Notes under the pieces: generated by a model
Database searches by the model: none
What the model was told of the DNA's origin: nothing
Seen by the model: only the letters and a program-made list of their open reading frames with translations
Assembly: GCA_015061985.1 (NCBI GenBank)
Contig: SUVN01000005.1
Coordinates: 1-64,000, forward strand
Length of the DNA stretch: 64,000 nt
Direction: 5' to 3'
Source of the DNA: Akkermansiaceae bacterium
Lineage (GTDB): Bacteria; Verrucomicrobiota; Verrucomicrobiia; Verrucomicrobiales; Akkermansiaceae
Shown: positions 41,717 to 51,114 of the stretch, one piece after another
Position numbering within the stretch: position 1 is the stretch's first letter
How the letters are laid out: every line of letters begins with the position of its first letter
Made by a program: the position numbers and the translations under genes

Positions 41717-44700
41717 TGGCTGATAATGGTTGAGCTGTTGCTCAGTCCGCGAATTCCGGGTTCATACATCAACTCTGCCTTGGCCGGCGGCGCAGTGCAG
41801 CGACCCGCTCGTTTGACGCGGGCGTAGTAGGTCATGTTGACATGATTGTGTCCGGGAACACGGGTACAGAATCCACGCACGCGGTCGGCATGGTATTCCC
41901 TATGGTCGAAATATTGCCCCGGAGGAAGCTCCTGAAGTCCGGCGGCCTGAGTGGGGATAGCCGGGTTGATGGCTTCCATGCAGGCGGGAAGGTAATCTTC
42001 CAGCGCGAGGTAGTTCAACTCTCGCTCTTCGCGGGAGGTGCAGACGAGGGAGACTCTGATGACATCCCCCACCTCGAAGGTGTCCGTTTTTTTCCAACCT
42101 CCGTCTTTTGTTTGCTTTTCATACAGGCGGCTGATGCTCAAGCCTCTGTCCGTGGCGATAGCTTCCGTAGCCGGGGCACCGGATGCACGGGCTTGAATGG
42201 TGGCATAGACCGCCCCGGTAAGTACTTGCAGGGTTTCTGTATTTACCCGGCAGATACTGTGATCGACACTCCTCTCCGATCCGTCGCTGAGCCGGATAAC
42301 GGCGGGCCGTTCCTGAATCGGATGCTTTTTCAGGAACTCGTGCAGTGCAATGAGTTTCCATCCGCTTTGCCAGGTGCTGTACAAACCGGAACTATCCCTT
42401 TGCCCTCTCATCCATTGCAGGAAAGCAGCATGCGCTTCTTTCGGCGTCGCTTGGCGCAGTCGGCGGAGGAATCGGAGGTCGGCCGGGTTTGCCTGATAGA
42501 GGGATAGTTGCTGCTCTTCTGATGACAACGCACTGTCGATGATAGCGTTGTTGTCGGTCACGATTCCCAGTGCATAGCGTTGTCTCGGCGGCAGCTCGTT
42601 GATGTCTTTTTCCTGCGCAGCAGAGAGATAGCGGCGAAGCTCATGCATGGGCTTTTCCGGCACGGAGAATCCCTGTTCTGCCGCGATTTGCAGCACCAGC
42701 GCGGCGTAGGCGCTGCACCAGAGCCGGGATTCCGACTGCGTGCGCCAATAGCTCAATCCACCGTCTTTCTGCTGATGCTTCAGTAGTTTGCGGATAGCGG
42801 AGTCAACGGTTTGCTGCACTTCTTCGGGGCTATACTCCTTCATTTCCGGCACAAATGGTGACAGATAACGGTGCAGCAGCCAGGGGAGGAGAGCGGATGC
42901 GGTTTGTTCTGCACAGCCGTAGGGATAGGAAAGCAGAAAATCGCTTATGCCGCTCATGTGCGACAGGGGATGAGCGGAAACTTCCGCCTGCGTATTCTCT
43001 GCCATGTCCGCTGAGACGAAATCGGCGATGTTTACCTTGCCATCGTCCTTGCTCAGACAGATTCTGCGGATTTCTTTCAGCTCCGGGACGGGTATCCTTA
43101 CGGGGAATTTCACCTCCACGGCATCTCCGCCTGCGCTGTCTGAGAAGGCAGTCCAGCGAATGGATTTCATCCCCTCCTGCTCAGCGGTAACACCGAAATG
43201 CAGCACCCCTTTTCCCTGTGCGGGCAGGGTAATCTTCTGCGCTGTTGCGTTGCTGTCCGTACAGACTGTCCAGGTGTGTTCCCTGTTGGTCTTATTGGTG
43301 ACGGTGACCGGCAGTTGCAGCGTGTCTCCCACGCTCATGAAAAGCGGGGTGCCGGCGGTGAGGGACACATCTCGGTCTACCTTCAGCATAGCCTCCGTTC
43401 CACCGTAGCTTGCGCCGTCTTTCCCCACAGCCAGAGCAAACACGCGATATCGGGTCAGCGTGTCCGGCATTGTTACCGCAGCTGAGAAGTTTCCCCTGTC
43501 ATCCGTCTCCGTCATCGGACACCAAAATGCCACCGGGTTGAAATCCCGCCGCAAACGGGGATTCTGTAGAGCCTCCTCATTTTGCTGCGGCTCTGAGCAG
43601 GCGGGTAAATGTTCATCCCATTCACCGGCGACTTCTGACAGAGCCCTGGCGCGGTAGGCATTTCCGGAATTCATTCTGTAATGCCCTGAAATATCATCAT
43701 ACAGAGAGGAAGATTGACGAGAGAACGCATCCGCATCCCCGGAACACTTTCGGCAAAGCATCTCTGTCCAGCATTCAAGCTGTCGCGAGATGGCGCGGTA
43801 AAAATGATAGTCTTCATCCGGGCTATTCAGAAACAAATAGTCGGGGTAATGTAAATGCGGCCGACAGAAAGCCGTTCGGATGCTGTTGATGTCGAGTTTG
43901 TCATGAGGCGACAGATTCAGGAATCCTTCATCCACCGCAAACAAACAGACCTGTGCCGGGCAGGGCGTCCCATCATGACGAAGAACTTTCCCGCTGACAG
44001 TCGTTGAACTACCCGGTGCCAACGGAACGTCTGATTCATTCAGCGTTACTTTCAACTGCCTTTCAGGGCGTTCGATTCGGATGTCAGATAATGAGCGTGC
44101 ATGTTTCAGCCGATATTCGCCGTTTTCCGGCATGGCAAGGAGCAGATAGCAGAGATAAGCACCTTCCAACTCGTCCGGCAGGGGAATGGAGAGTTCTTTC
44201 TGTCCTCGGTGGAGTTCTACGGGAATGAGATGAGTCTGTCTGCCCACAAGTACGGCCCATGCCCGGCAATCCACCGGGAAAGGATGTTCGATAACCTGTT
44301 TCAGCTGCCCATGGGTGACAGATGTTCCGTAAATGTGTGGGAGGGGCAGTTCGTTGTCCTCATCAGAGTAGAGAGTTCGGGTGTATGTGCTTCGGTAGGG
44401 CCTACCCTGACTGTCTGTGCCGGTGATGTCATATTCAAGACGAATCGTTCCCTTGATGCCCGGCAGGTAGGGCTTCAGATTCAGCGGAACACCTTCTTCT
44501 GCATGCGCCGGTACGGTAACTTTTTCTGTGAATAGCAGCTGCTTTTTTACCCCCTCCCAAGTGAGCCCGCTTGCCGTGGGAATAGAATACGGAAGCTGCG
44601 CCTTTACTGAAATCTGCAGCTCCTGAGCTCTCGGCAGCGGCATCCCGTTACAGTCATACGTGCGTACATTACCGTTTTCTTCGATGCGACAATAGAAATC

Positions 44701-47301
44701 CGTGCAATGTATCAGCTTGCGTTTCCAAATCCGGTGGTACTCCATGCGTTCATTTCGGACGGATATTTCCGCTATCAGGTAGCGTCCGTTACTGTCGCGA
44801 GAAGGGGGGATGCTTCCACGTAATTCGGCTGTTCCCAAGGCGCTCAGGGGCAGCGTGTGTGTTTCTTGATGTCCTCCGCAGAAGAGGGTAATTTCTGCTT
44901 CCCCATCGCTAACCGGAGTACCTGTGAGTGTCTTTGCTTCGATTTGCAGGGTATAAGCATCCGGGTTAAAGTCCCGATTGAGTGTTAATTCTGCCGTGGC
45001 ATGGAAATCATGGCGACGGAATTCCTCGCAGGTGATGTATTCTGAACTCAATCGTGGCTCTTCCTCTGTGCCGAATACAATCTGATGCGACCCTATACTC
45101 TTGTCCTTTCCCTCCGGCAGGATGAATTCGGCACAGAACGTACCAAACGGTGAGATATCGACCGCCTTTTCAGCAAGAATATCGGTATCCCCTCGCAATA
45201 ACTGTAATTTCCCCTGAGTGGTTGAGGGCGTGCGGATATGCCCATCCTCCGACCATCCTCGAAGAACACCCCAGACATGCACCGTATCCCCCGGGCGATA
45301 ATACGTTCGGTCAGTAATCAGTTGAGCCGTCTTATCCGATACAGAGGAAGAGTCATCGGTTTTCGAGTAGCTTATCTTCCGGCAGAGGTAGTCATCGCCA
45401 TGTTGCACAAGCAGTGTGCCGTTTCTGATATCATGAGGAATGTGTATGCCCCCGTTGGTTGAAGGGATGTTTCTGACAGGACCGTCATCCATACGGATGC
45501 TTGCCTCTGCTGACTGAATGATATCCCCCGCACTGCGAGAGAGAAGATGCAGCAGACGTGTTTCATCTTCAAATACAGTCGATATATCCGTATAATTGAC
45601 TACTCGATACAGGGTGGATTGAGCCTTCTCCGGCGCGATGCGGCAGATATCCTCCGTTGCTTGCAGGTTGATTTCCAGAAGGTAATATCCGTAAGACGGC
45701 AGGCCCTTGCAGAGCTGTTCACGCTGCAAGTTTGTTTCCACCGGCAGCGAGTCTCCCTGAATACCCGTGAGGTTGATGTGTCGGGGAGTTCCTGCTGCAG
45801 AAACGGCTTTAATGTTCTGAACCGTGCGGCAGATTTGTTCATCCGAAGATGTTTTCTCGAAGCCTTCTGAGTAGACGATGGCATCCAGAAGCTCCTCCAA
45901 TCGGATAATTTCTTCCGGCGGGATGCGGTAAGCCGTCACTTCGATATGGCTGATGCCCATGCTTTTCAATATCCACGTTCCTCGAGAATGCTCCTTGCCG
46001 TCACCCATACGGAAAACAGCCTGTGGGCAAGCCGGATGAAGCTGCAGGGTATGCCGCTGCGGCTCGGTGCGTTTCAGCCCGGCAGCGGTGGATATATTGA
46101 CGGGAACATCCAATTGAACTGTTCGGCCCAAGCCGCCGCTGACCCGAATGAGCAGGGAATCAGGAGTGCTGTTCCTGAAAGAGTAGCCATCTATCAGCTC
46201 TTCCTCATCTGCCCCGAGGAATGAAGAGAGCCGCAGCTGCCTCTCATCGGAATCGTATTCCGTCTGAGCCTGACCGGATATCAGCTGAAAAGTAACCGTC
46301 CCATCCTCTCCCTGCCATTTTCGGATAGTTTCATCTTCTGAGGGAACTGCCTTCTTGCCGTCAATGCTGATACTCAGTTCTCTGAGCAGGCGGTCGGCAC
46401 TTTCGTGGGAAAGCGGAGCGTTGAATATCAGACTTATGTCGATATCTGCACTTGTGGAATCGGGGCCGACATCAAGATGATACTGCATTTCTGTGCTTGA
46501 TTGCAGGGCTCGCTTCCCCGTGATGCCTTTGTCCAGAAGGCTACCGGACGTAAAGCCGCTTGTTTCTTCTGCCCGGGCTACCAGCTGCCATGGCCCCGGT
46601 GTTGACAATTCTTCCTCTGCCTGCACCAGTACGGTCTGCGGCAGCGGGGTATCCGGCGTCAGCGTTTCGGGATATTTCTGATAACGTTTCGGTAAGTTTT
46701 TAAGAATTTTGTTCATGAAATACGGCAGATTCAAGTGCCCATCCGTCTGTATATGTCGCATTTGAGCCGTCATTACCCGACAGGGGACTTCTGTTCCTTG
46801 CTCATTGATAAAGAAATAGCGGACAGGAGACTGCGGAGAGAATGCTTGGGCTTCCGCATGGTGAGCCCCCGCGACCGTTACCAGAAAAGAACATCGTTCC
46901 ATCCCCATCACTTCCACGGCTTTCTGAGCAGCAGGGCGGCAGCGCAGGTGATAGACGGTTTCTTCCAAAGGCTGGCCATTGAGGAAGAATGCCTTTTCGG
47001 CCGGGAATTCCAGTTTGTACTCCGTTTGGTAACGGCAGCCCTCCGGGAAATCAATCCGCAGCATGTCCTGCTGCTCCCAGTAAAGAGTGGGTACGTGTTC
47101 CTCATCACCGCTGATACTCAGTCCTTCTGCCTTATTGCCCGTCTTATCCTCTGTAACCATGGCTTCCGGCATGGGCAGGAATACGCTGTGCGGATACCTC
47201 TTCATCAGCTCCTTTATCAGCACCTCGCGCTCCGTTCCGGCCAACGCAAAACCGTAACACCACCCGATGATGCACGCCAGTATGAAAAAGACTGTTCTCA
47301 T
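41713..47301 (-). CDS. bacterial alpha-2-macroglobulin with a thioester motif
   Basis: A 1862-residue exported protein with a signal peptide (MRTVFFILACIIGWCYGFALA). N-terminal MG-type domains lead to TYYRPGDTVHVWGVLRG (MG bait-side signature), WCPMTETDDRGNFSAAVTMPDTLTRYRVFALAV (macroglobulin core; split here by eye) and the thioester YPYGCAEQTAS with Cys1463. A helical thioester domain and a C-terminal receptor-like domain follow. It traps or blocks attacking proteases. The motif CAEQ replaces the more usual CLEQ. No penicillin-binding protein 1C gene accompanies it, unlike the enterobacterial yfhM-pbpC pairs. No lipobox is seen, so it may be soluble in the periplasm. Confidence 0.88.
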   Translation of the reverse strand: MRTVFFILACIIGWCYGFALAGTEREVLIKELMKRYPHSVFLPMPEAMVTEDKTGNKAEGLSISGDEEHVPTLYWEQQDMLRIDFPEGCRYQTEYKLEFPAEKAFFLNGQPLEETVYHLRCRPAAQKAVEVMGMERCSFLVTVAGAHHAEAQAFSPQSPVRYFFINEQGTEVPCRVMTAQMRHIQTDGHLNLPYFMNKILKNLPKRYQKYPETLTPDTPLPQTVLVQAEEELSTPGPWQLVARAEETSGFTSGSLLDKGITGKRALQSSTEMQYHLDVGPDSTSADIDISLIFNAPLSHESADRLLRELSISIDGKKAVPSEDETIRKWQGEDGTVTFQLISGQAQTEYDSDERQLRLSSFLGADEEELIDGYSFRNSTPDSLLIRVSGGLGRTVQLDVPVNISTAAGLKRTEPQRHTLQLHPACPQAVFRMGDGKEHSRGTWILKSMGISHIEVTAYRIPPEEIIRLEELLDAIVYSEGFEKTSSDEQICRTVQNIKAVSAAGTPRHINLTGIQGDSLPVETNLQREQLCKGLPSYGYYLLEINLQATEDICRIAPEKAQSTLYRVVNYTDISTVFEDETRLLHLLSRSAGDIIQSAEASIRMDDGPVRNIPSTNGGIHIPHDIRNGTLLVQHGDDYLCRKISYSKTDDSSSVSDKTAQLITDRTYYRPGDTVHVWGVLRGWSEDGHIRTPSTTQGKLQLLRGDTDILAEKAVDISPFGTFCAEFILPEGKDKSIGSHQIVFGTEEEPRLSSEYITCEEFRRHDFHATAELTLNRDFNPDAYTLQIEAKTLTGTPVSDGEAEITLFCGGHQETHTLPLSALGTAELRGSIPPSRDSNGRYLIAEISVRNERMEYHRIWKRKLIHCTDFYCRIEENGNVRTYDCNGMPLPRAQELQISVKAQLPYSIPTASGLTWEGVKKQLLFTEKVTVPAHAEEGVPLNLKPYLPGIKGTIRLEYDITGTDSQGRPYRSTYTRTLYSDEDNELPLPHIYGTSVTHGQLKQVIEHPFPVDCRAWAVLVGRQTHLIPVELHRGQKELSIPLPDELEGAYLCYLLLAMPENGEYRLKHARSLSDIRIERPERQLKVTLNESDVPLAPGSSTTVSGKVLRHDGTPCPAQVCLFAVDEGFLNLSPHDKLDINSIRTAFCRPHLHYPDYLFLNSPDEDYHFYRAISRQLECWTEMLCRKCSGDADAFSRQSSSLYDDISGHYRMNSGNAYRARALSEVAGEWDEHLPACSEPQQNEEALQNPRLRRDFNPVAFWCPMTETDDRGNFSAAVTMPDTLTRYRVFALAVGKDGASYGGTEAMLKVDRDVSLTAGTPLFMSVGDTLQLPVTVTNKTNREHTWTVCTDSNATAQKITLPAQGKGVLHFGVTAEQEGMKSIRWTAFSDSAGGDAVEVKFPVRIPVPELKEIRRICLSKDDGKVNIADFVSADMAENTQAEVSAHPLSHMSGISDFLLSYPYGCAEQTASALLPWLLHRYLSPFVPEMKEYSPEEVQQTVDSAIRKLLKHQQKDGGLSYWRTQSESRLWCSAYAALVLQIAAEQGFSVPEKPMHELRRYLSAAQEKDINELPPRQRYALGIVTDNNAIIDSALSSEEQQLSLYQANPADLRFLRRLRQATPKEAHAAFLQWMRGQRDSSGLYSTWQSGWKLIALHEFLKKHPIQERPAVIRLSDGSERSVDHSICRVNTETLQVLTGAVYATIQARASGAPATEAIATDRGLSISRLYEKQTKDGGWKKTDTFEVGDVIRVSLVCTSREERELNYLALEDYLPACMEAINPAIPTQAAGLQELPPGQYFDHREYHADRVRGFCTRVPGHNHVNMTYYARVKRAGRCTAPPAKAELMYEPGIRGLSNSSTIISQ

Positions 47302-47395
47302 AGTTCTCTACCCTATATAATCCACATCAATGCCGAATCCGCAATAAAAAACAGCAAAAATCCGTGACAGGTGACGATATGTCTGAAAAATCTGC

Positions 47396-47424
47396 TTCAC
47401 GCAGACAGAAAAGGGTGATAGAAT
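47396..47424 (+). promoter_or_regulatory. GH109 gene promoter
   Basis: GCTTCACG holds the -35 (TTCACG), with a 17-base spacer and -10 TAGAAT. The -10 contains the in-frame ATG at 47423, which rules that start out. The ATG at 47447 follows after a leader of about 16 bases. Confidence 0.5.
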
Positions 47425-47446
47425 GATGCGCGAATGCGGCGTATCT

Positions 47447-48862
47447 ATGAACGAAACCGCTCACACCATGATGGAGGAACAACAGCAGGCCACGACCGAT
47501 GTGGCACAGTTCATTCACGAGAAAAATACGAGACCGCTCGCGGAGGGGGAGTCCGTGGCCTTGCGCCCGGACGGTTCCATTTACATGGGAAACTATGCAG
47601 CTGAGCCCATTGAGCTGGTGCGAGTGGCCATTATCGGACTGAGTGAGCGAGGGATTCCGCAGACGCTGCAATTTGTCTCCATCCCGCATTGTTCTGTGGT
47701 GGGGTTGTGTGATTTGCAGCCGGAAGCGGCTCATGAGGCAGCAGCCGAACTGGAAAAACGCTGTGGGCTTCGTCCTGCGGTGTTTGAGGATTATCTGCAG
47801 ATGCTCGATGAGCTGAAGCCCGATGCCGTCTTTATCAATACGTCATGGGAAACGCATGCGGCCATGGCGGTGGCCTGCATGGAGCATGGGGCTCATGCTT
47901 TTGTAGAGGTGCCGCTGGCAACCACGATTGAAGGACTCTGGCAGATTGTTGATGCCTCTGAGCGCACGCATCGCCACTGCATGATGCTCGAAAATGTGAA
48001 CTACGGGCGCGTGGAGCTCATGTTCCTGAACATGGTTCGACAGGGACTGGTGGGTGAGCCGGTTCATGCAGAGGCGGCTTACATTCACGATTTGCGCAGC
48101 CGTATGCTCAGCGATGCAGCGGCGGGCAATATCTGGCGCACCAGCCATTTCGCTGCCCGAAACGGCAATCTCTATCCCACCCACGGACTGGGGCCTGTGG
48201 CTCAATACATGAGTCTGGCCCGGACGGAAGATACCTTTGACAGCATTGTGTCCATGAGCAGTCTTTCTCTGGGGCGCGCCGCTTTTGTGCAGCGGGAATT
48301 GCCGGAGGACCACCCCTGGCAGAATCTCGATTTCCGATGCGGCGATGTCAATACCAGCATTATCCGCACCCGCGCGGGGCGCACCATCCTGGTGCAATGG
48401 GACGAGACAACACCGCGCCCGTACAATCGTAAGAATATGATTGCCGGCACGCTGGGCGTACTGGCCGGCTTCCCCACCCGCGTGGCAGGCGAGCACCTCA
48501 GCCCGCCTCCTGCTCCGGCTGATGATTCCTGCGGCGGCTTCAGCGGTGAGGATTGCTGCCAGTGGTACATGGGAGCAGAAGCAGAAGCTGACCTCTTTGC
48601 CCGTTATGAGCACCCGCTCTATGCCCGCCTGGGCGATGAGATGGCACGCAACGGAGGGATGGATTTCATCATGCTCAGCCGCGTTATTGAGTGCCTGCAT
48701 CGCGGTGAACCTCTCGACCAGAATGTGTACGAGGGGGCTTTCTGGTCTGCTGTCGGTCCGCTTTCGGAAATGTCGGTCTCGCAGGGCGGTGCCCCGCAGC
48801 ATTTTCCCGATTTTACACGCGGTGACTGGTGCCATACCCCTCCTTTGGGGATTGTGAACTGA
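47447..48862 (+). CDS. GH109-type alpha-N-acetylgalactosaminidase
   Basis: This is an NAD-dependent Gfo/Idh/MocA-fold glycosidase of 471 residues. The Rossmann segment is VRVAIIGLSERGIP (near residue 55). GH109 signatures follow: CMMLENVNYGRVELM (Tyr), AAYIHDLRSRM, GNLYPTHGLGPVAQYM (catalytic His/Tyr region), GGMDFIMLSRVIECLHRGEP and FPDFTRGDW. GH109 enzymes release terminal alpha-GalNAc, for example from mucin or blood-group-A glycans, by a redox mechanism. Unlike many members this one has no signal peptide or Tat motif, so it may act on imported sugars in the cytoplasm. Confidence 0.85.
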   Translation: MNETAHTMMEEQQQATTDVAQFIHEKNTRPLAEGESVALRPDGSIYMGNYAAEPIELVRVAIIGLSERGIPQTLQFVSIPHCSVVGLCDLQPEAAHEAAAELEKRCGLRPAVFEDYLQMLDELKPDAVFINTSWETHAAMAVACMEHGAHAFVEVPLATTIEGLWQIVDASERTHRHCMMLENVNYGRVELMFLNMVRQGLVGEPVHAEAAYIHDLRSRMLSDAAAGNIWRTSHFAARNGNLYPTHGLGPVAQYMSLARTEDTFDSIVSMSSLSLGRAAFVQRELPEDHPWQNLDFRCGDVNTSIIRTRAGRTILVQWDETTPRPYNRKNMIAGTLGVLAGFPTRVAGEHLSPPPAPADDSCGGFSGEDCCQWYMGAEAEADLFARYEHPLYARLGDEMARNGGMDFIMLSRVIECLHRGEPLDQNVYEGAFWSAVGPLSEMSVSQGGAPQHFPDFTRGDWCHTPPLGIVN

Positions 48863-48911
48863 TTTTCGTAACAAAAAAATCAACTTTTCCTGATTATTAT
48901 GCATGGTTGCA

Positions 48912-48940
48912 TTGACAATTCCTGTCTTAACAGGTAAAAT
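48912..48940 (+). promoter_or_regulatory. Sel1 gene promoter
   Basis: TTGACA, a 17-base spacer, TAAAAT. Predicted +1 is near 48947, so the in-frame ATG at 48903 is not transcribed. The start at 48972 follows after about 25 bases. Confidence 0.65.
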
Positions 48941-48971
48941 GACGATGCTCCTCCATGGTTTTTCTCCGGAT

Positions 48972-49565
48972 ATGAAAAAATTAGTGTTCGTCTTTTGTGT
49001 TCTGCTTGCGCTGGGAATTGCTGCGCACTATAACAAGGAAACTTTGATGGCATGGATGTCCCCGGAGAAAGAGGGCCCACCCACTCCTGCCGCTCCCAAC
49101 GAAGCGAAGCCAGCGGCTCAGCCTGCTCCTGCGGAACAGCCCCCGGTCGAACCTGCTGTGGCAGAAGTTTCTGAGGAGGTGAAGGCTCTGCAGTTTGCCG
49201 CAGAAGGCGGGGATGCCGTGGCGCAGTGTAATTTGGGCCTTTGTCTGGAGTCCGGCGAGGGGATTGCCACCGACGCTGCGGCTGCGGTCGAGATGTATCG
49301 CAAATCTGCGGAGCAGGGGAATGCTGCTGCGTGTTTCAATCTGGCGCGCTGCTATGTGAACGGGTTTGGCGTGGAGCCGGACGTGGCTCAGTTCATCAGC
49401 TGGTGCCGTAAGGGCGCAGAAGCAGGCAATGCCGATGCCATGTATACGCTGGGTATGTGCTACAAGCAAGGTCTGGGAGTGGAGGCATCCGCTCAGGAAG
49501 CAGAGGTATGGCTTCGCAAAGCGGCTGACCTCAACCACGAAAAGGCAACCGCCGAGCTCAATTGA
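48972..49565 (+). CDS. membrane-anchored Sel1-repeat protein
   Basis: The 197-residue protein has an N-terminal helix (about 4-20, VFVFCVLLALGIAA), an Ala/Pro-rich linker (about 38-62) and about three Sel1 repeats (AQCNLGLCLESGEGIA, ACFNLARCYVNGFGVE, AMYTLGMCYKQGLGVE). It is likely anchored with its repeats in the periplasm and should serve protein contacts. It resembles the Sel1 protein at 13949 in repeat type but has a different anchor. A strong terminator follows. Confidence 0.82.
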   Translation: MKKLVFVFCVLLALGIAAHYNKETLMAWMSPEKEGPPTPAAPNEAKPAAQPAPAEQPPVEPAVAEVSEEVKALQFAAEGGDAVAQCNLGLCLESGEGIATDAAAAVEMYRKSAEQGNAAACFNLARCYVNGFGVEPDVAQFISWCRKGAEAGNADAMYTLGMCYKQGLGVEASAQEAEVWLRKAADLNHEKATAELN

Positions 49566-49591
49566 TATTTTTCCGCGAACTCGTAACAGAG

Positions 49592-49627
49592 AGCGGGCTC
49601 ATGCACATCCGAATGCATGAGCCCGCT
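49592..49627. terminator. bidirectional terminator-like hairpin
   Basis: A perfect 14-bp stem (AGCGGGCTCATGCA and its complement) with an 8-base loop lies between two convergent genes. Only a short T run follows on the plus strand, so efficiency is uncertain. Confidence 0.7.
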
Positions 49628-49657
49628 TTGTCGTGTTGCGTAAGATGAAAGGGGAAA

Positions 49658-50860
49658 TCAATACCCCTGCCAGAACTTCAGTTCAGCAGCGGGGATGGAG
49701 TCTCCGGGCTTGAGAGAATCCCAGTTGAAGACGATGCGCGTGCGGAATCGGGAACCGTCGGGCTTGCCGAAGAGCAAGTCGATGGCCTGTTCACCGTTGC
49801 GGACGTTCTTCAGCCGCTGTAACTCGCAGAGGGGGATGCGGACGCTGCACGTCTGCCTACCCTTCCCGTCACGCTCACGAGCCATCAGGAAAGCAATGGC
49901 ATCGTAATCGCGGTTGACGGTGTATTCCGGATCCTGAATGTAGGCATTCACGCAGAAATCCTCTTCGCAGCGCAGCGTCAGGTTCAGAGCCTGTCCATCA
50001 TACACGATGCTGAGTCCTTCAACCGTGGGCTCAGCAGCATTGTCCGGATAGAACTGCGGTGCCTTGCCATCCACGGCGAAAGTCTCCGAACAGTCCAGAA
50101 TGCTGCATGAGGAAGGAGTCAGATAGGTCGGCTTGAGCCCGAAAGTGTAATTGCCGCTGCCCATCAGGGGAGTCCCCAGCTCGGCATTCATGCCGGTGGG
50201 CCCGTCATTGTGGGGAAGGTTGAGACCATGCCCCAGCTCATGCGCAAAACCGCCATACCACTTGGTGAGAAGTCTGCCCTGGGGCGTATTCTGTCCCAGA
50301 TATTTGATATCGAAATCCGGGTAGTCCAGCGCAAAACAGTTGCGACCCAGCCCGTAGAACGGCACACCGCCGGGATTGCTGTTGCTGTACTCTTCGTCAT
50401 AGTGCGTGGGCATGATAACGAAGGTGTGGTGGCTGAACTTCTTGTCGGGATGCGCATCAAAATAGGCATTCACCTCTTCCAGACAGGCGTTGTGCCCGGT
50501 GCCGTAGCTGTATTCCTTGTGTCCCTTTTTACCGCGAATGAGGATGATGTCCACCTCTCCGTTGGGCAGCATATTCAGCCCGAATGCGCGCTTACCGTAG
50601 CCGTTGCGATCCATTTCCTTTGCGTAGAATTGCTGCAGATAGAGCAGCAATTCGCTGATGCGACGCTGATAATCCGCAATCGGCTCATTGTCATTTCCCG
50701 TAAAATAGACCACATTGAGCTTGTTTGCCGGTTTTTCCAGCTCCACACTATCAGCCAGATGAGCCTTGGCCGCATCCGAAAAATGCTCCGGACAGGCTCC
50801 GCTGGCCACAGAAGCCATAGCAAGCACACTTATCGCAGAAAACCAAACAGGTGTCTTCAT
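49658..50860 (-). CDS. exported metzincin-like zinc protease
   Basis: A signal peptide (MKTPVWFSAISVLAMASVASG) precedes a 400-residue protein. GFAHELGHGLNLPHNDGP is the extended zinc site HExxHxxGxxH/D, here HELGHGLNLPH (near residue 213), followed by a Met-turn candidate PLMGSGNYTFG. The C-terminal third (about 275-400) is a beta-rich domain. The protease would be secreted or periplasmic; host mucin or other glycoproteins are possible targets, which is inference. The exact MEROPS family is not settled (it does not fit M60, which lacks the third His). Confidence 0.8.
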   Translation of the reverse strand: MKTPVWFSAISVLAMASVASGACPEHFSDAAKAHLADSVELEKPANKLNVVYFTGNDNEPIADYQRRISELLLYLQQFYAKEMDRNGYGKRAFGLNMLPNGEVDIILIRGKKGHKEYSYGTGHNACLEEVNAYFDAHPDKKFSHHTFVIMPTHYDEEYSNSNPGGVPFYGLGRNCFALDYPDFDIKYLGQNTPQGRLLTKWYGGFAHELGHGLNLPHNDGPTGMNAELGTPLMGSGNYTFGLKPTYLTPSSCSILDCSETFAVDGKAPQFYPDNAAEPTVEGLSIVYDGQALNLTLRCEEDFCVNAYIQDPEYTVNRDYDAIAFLMARERDGKGRQTCSVRIPLCELQRLKNVRNGEQAIDLLFGKPDGSRFRTRIVFNWDSLKPGDSIPAAELKFWQGY

Positions 50861-50866
50861 GCCCTG

Positions 50867-50895
50867 ATTCTATCAGTTTTTCTCCTCAGCCGCAA
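50867..50895 (-). promoter_or_regulatory. protease promoter, predicted leaderless
   Basis: On the minus strand, GCTTGCGG holds the -35 (TTGCGG), with a 17-base spacer and -10 TAGAAT. Six bases follow before the ATG at 50860. Confidence 0.6.
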
Positions 50896-51114
50896 GCTGA
50901 ATTTTCGCTCCATATCCGCGCAGAATATGTGCATGTATGTTTCGCATCCTTTCGGTTTGACTGTTGCATAATCGGTTGATAATGTCATTTCCGACATGAA
51001 ATGAACATGAATTCAGCATCACGATTGTCATAGACAGATATATACGCAGAAACAGCTGAATCCACAGAGGAATCCAGCTGTTTACGTGTATGAAAAAAAA
51101 GGAGAGAAGAAGAA

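Noticed and set aside
51050..51083. AAACAGCTG/CAGCTGTTT hairpin as terminator of the 3D-domain gene
   Set aside because: The stem is good, but no T run follows on the minus strand, so it is not listed as a terminator.
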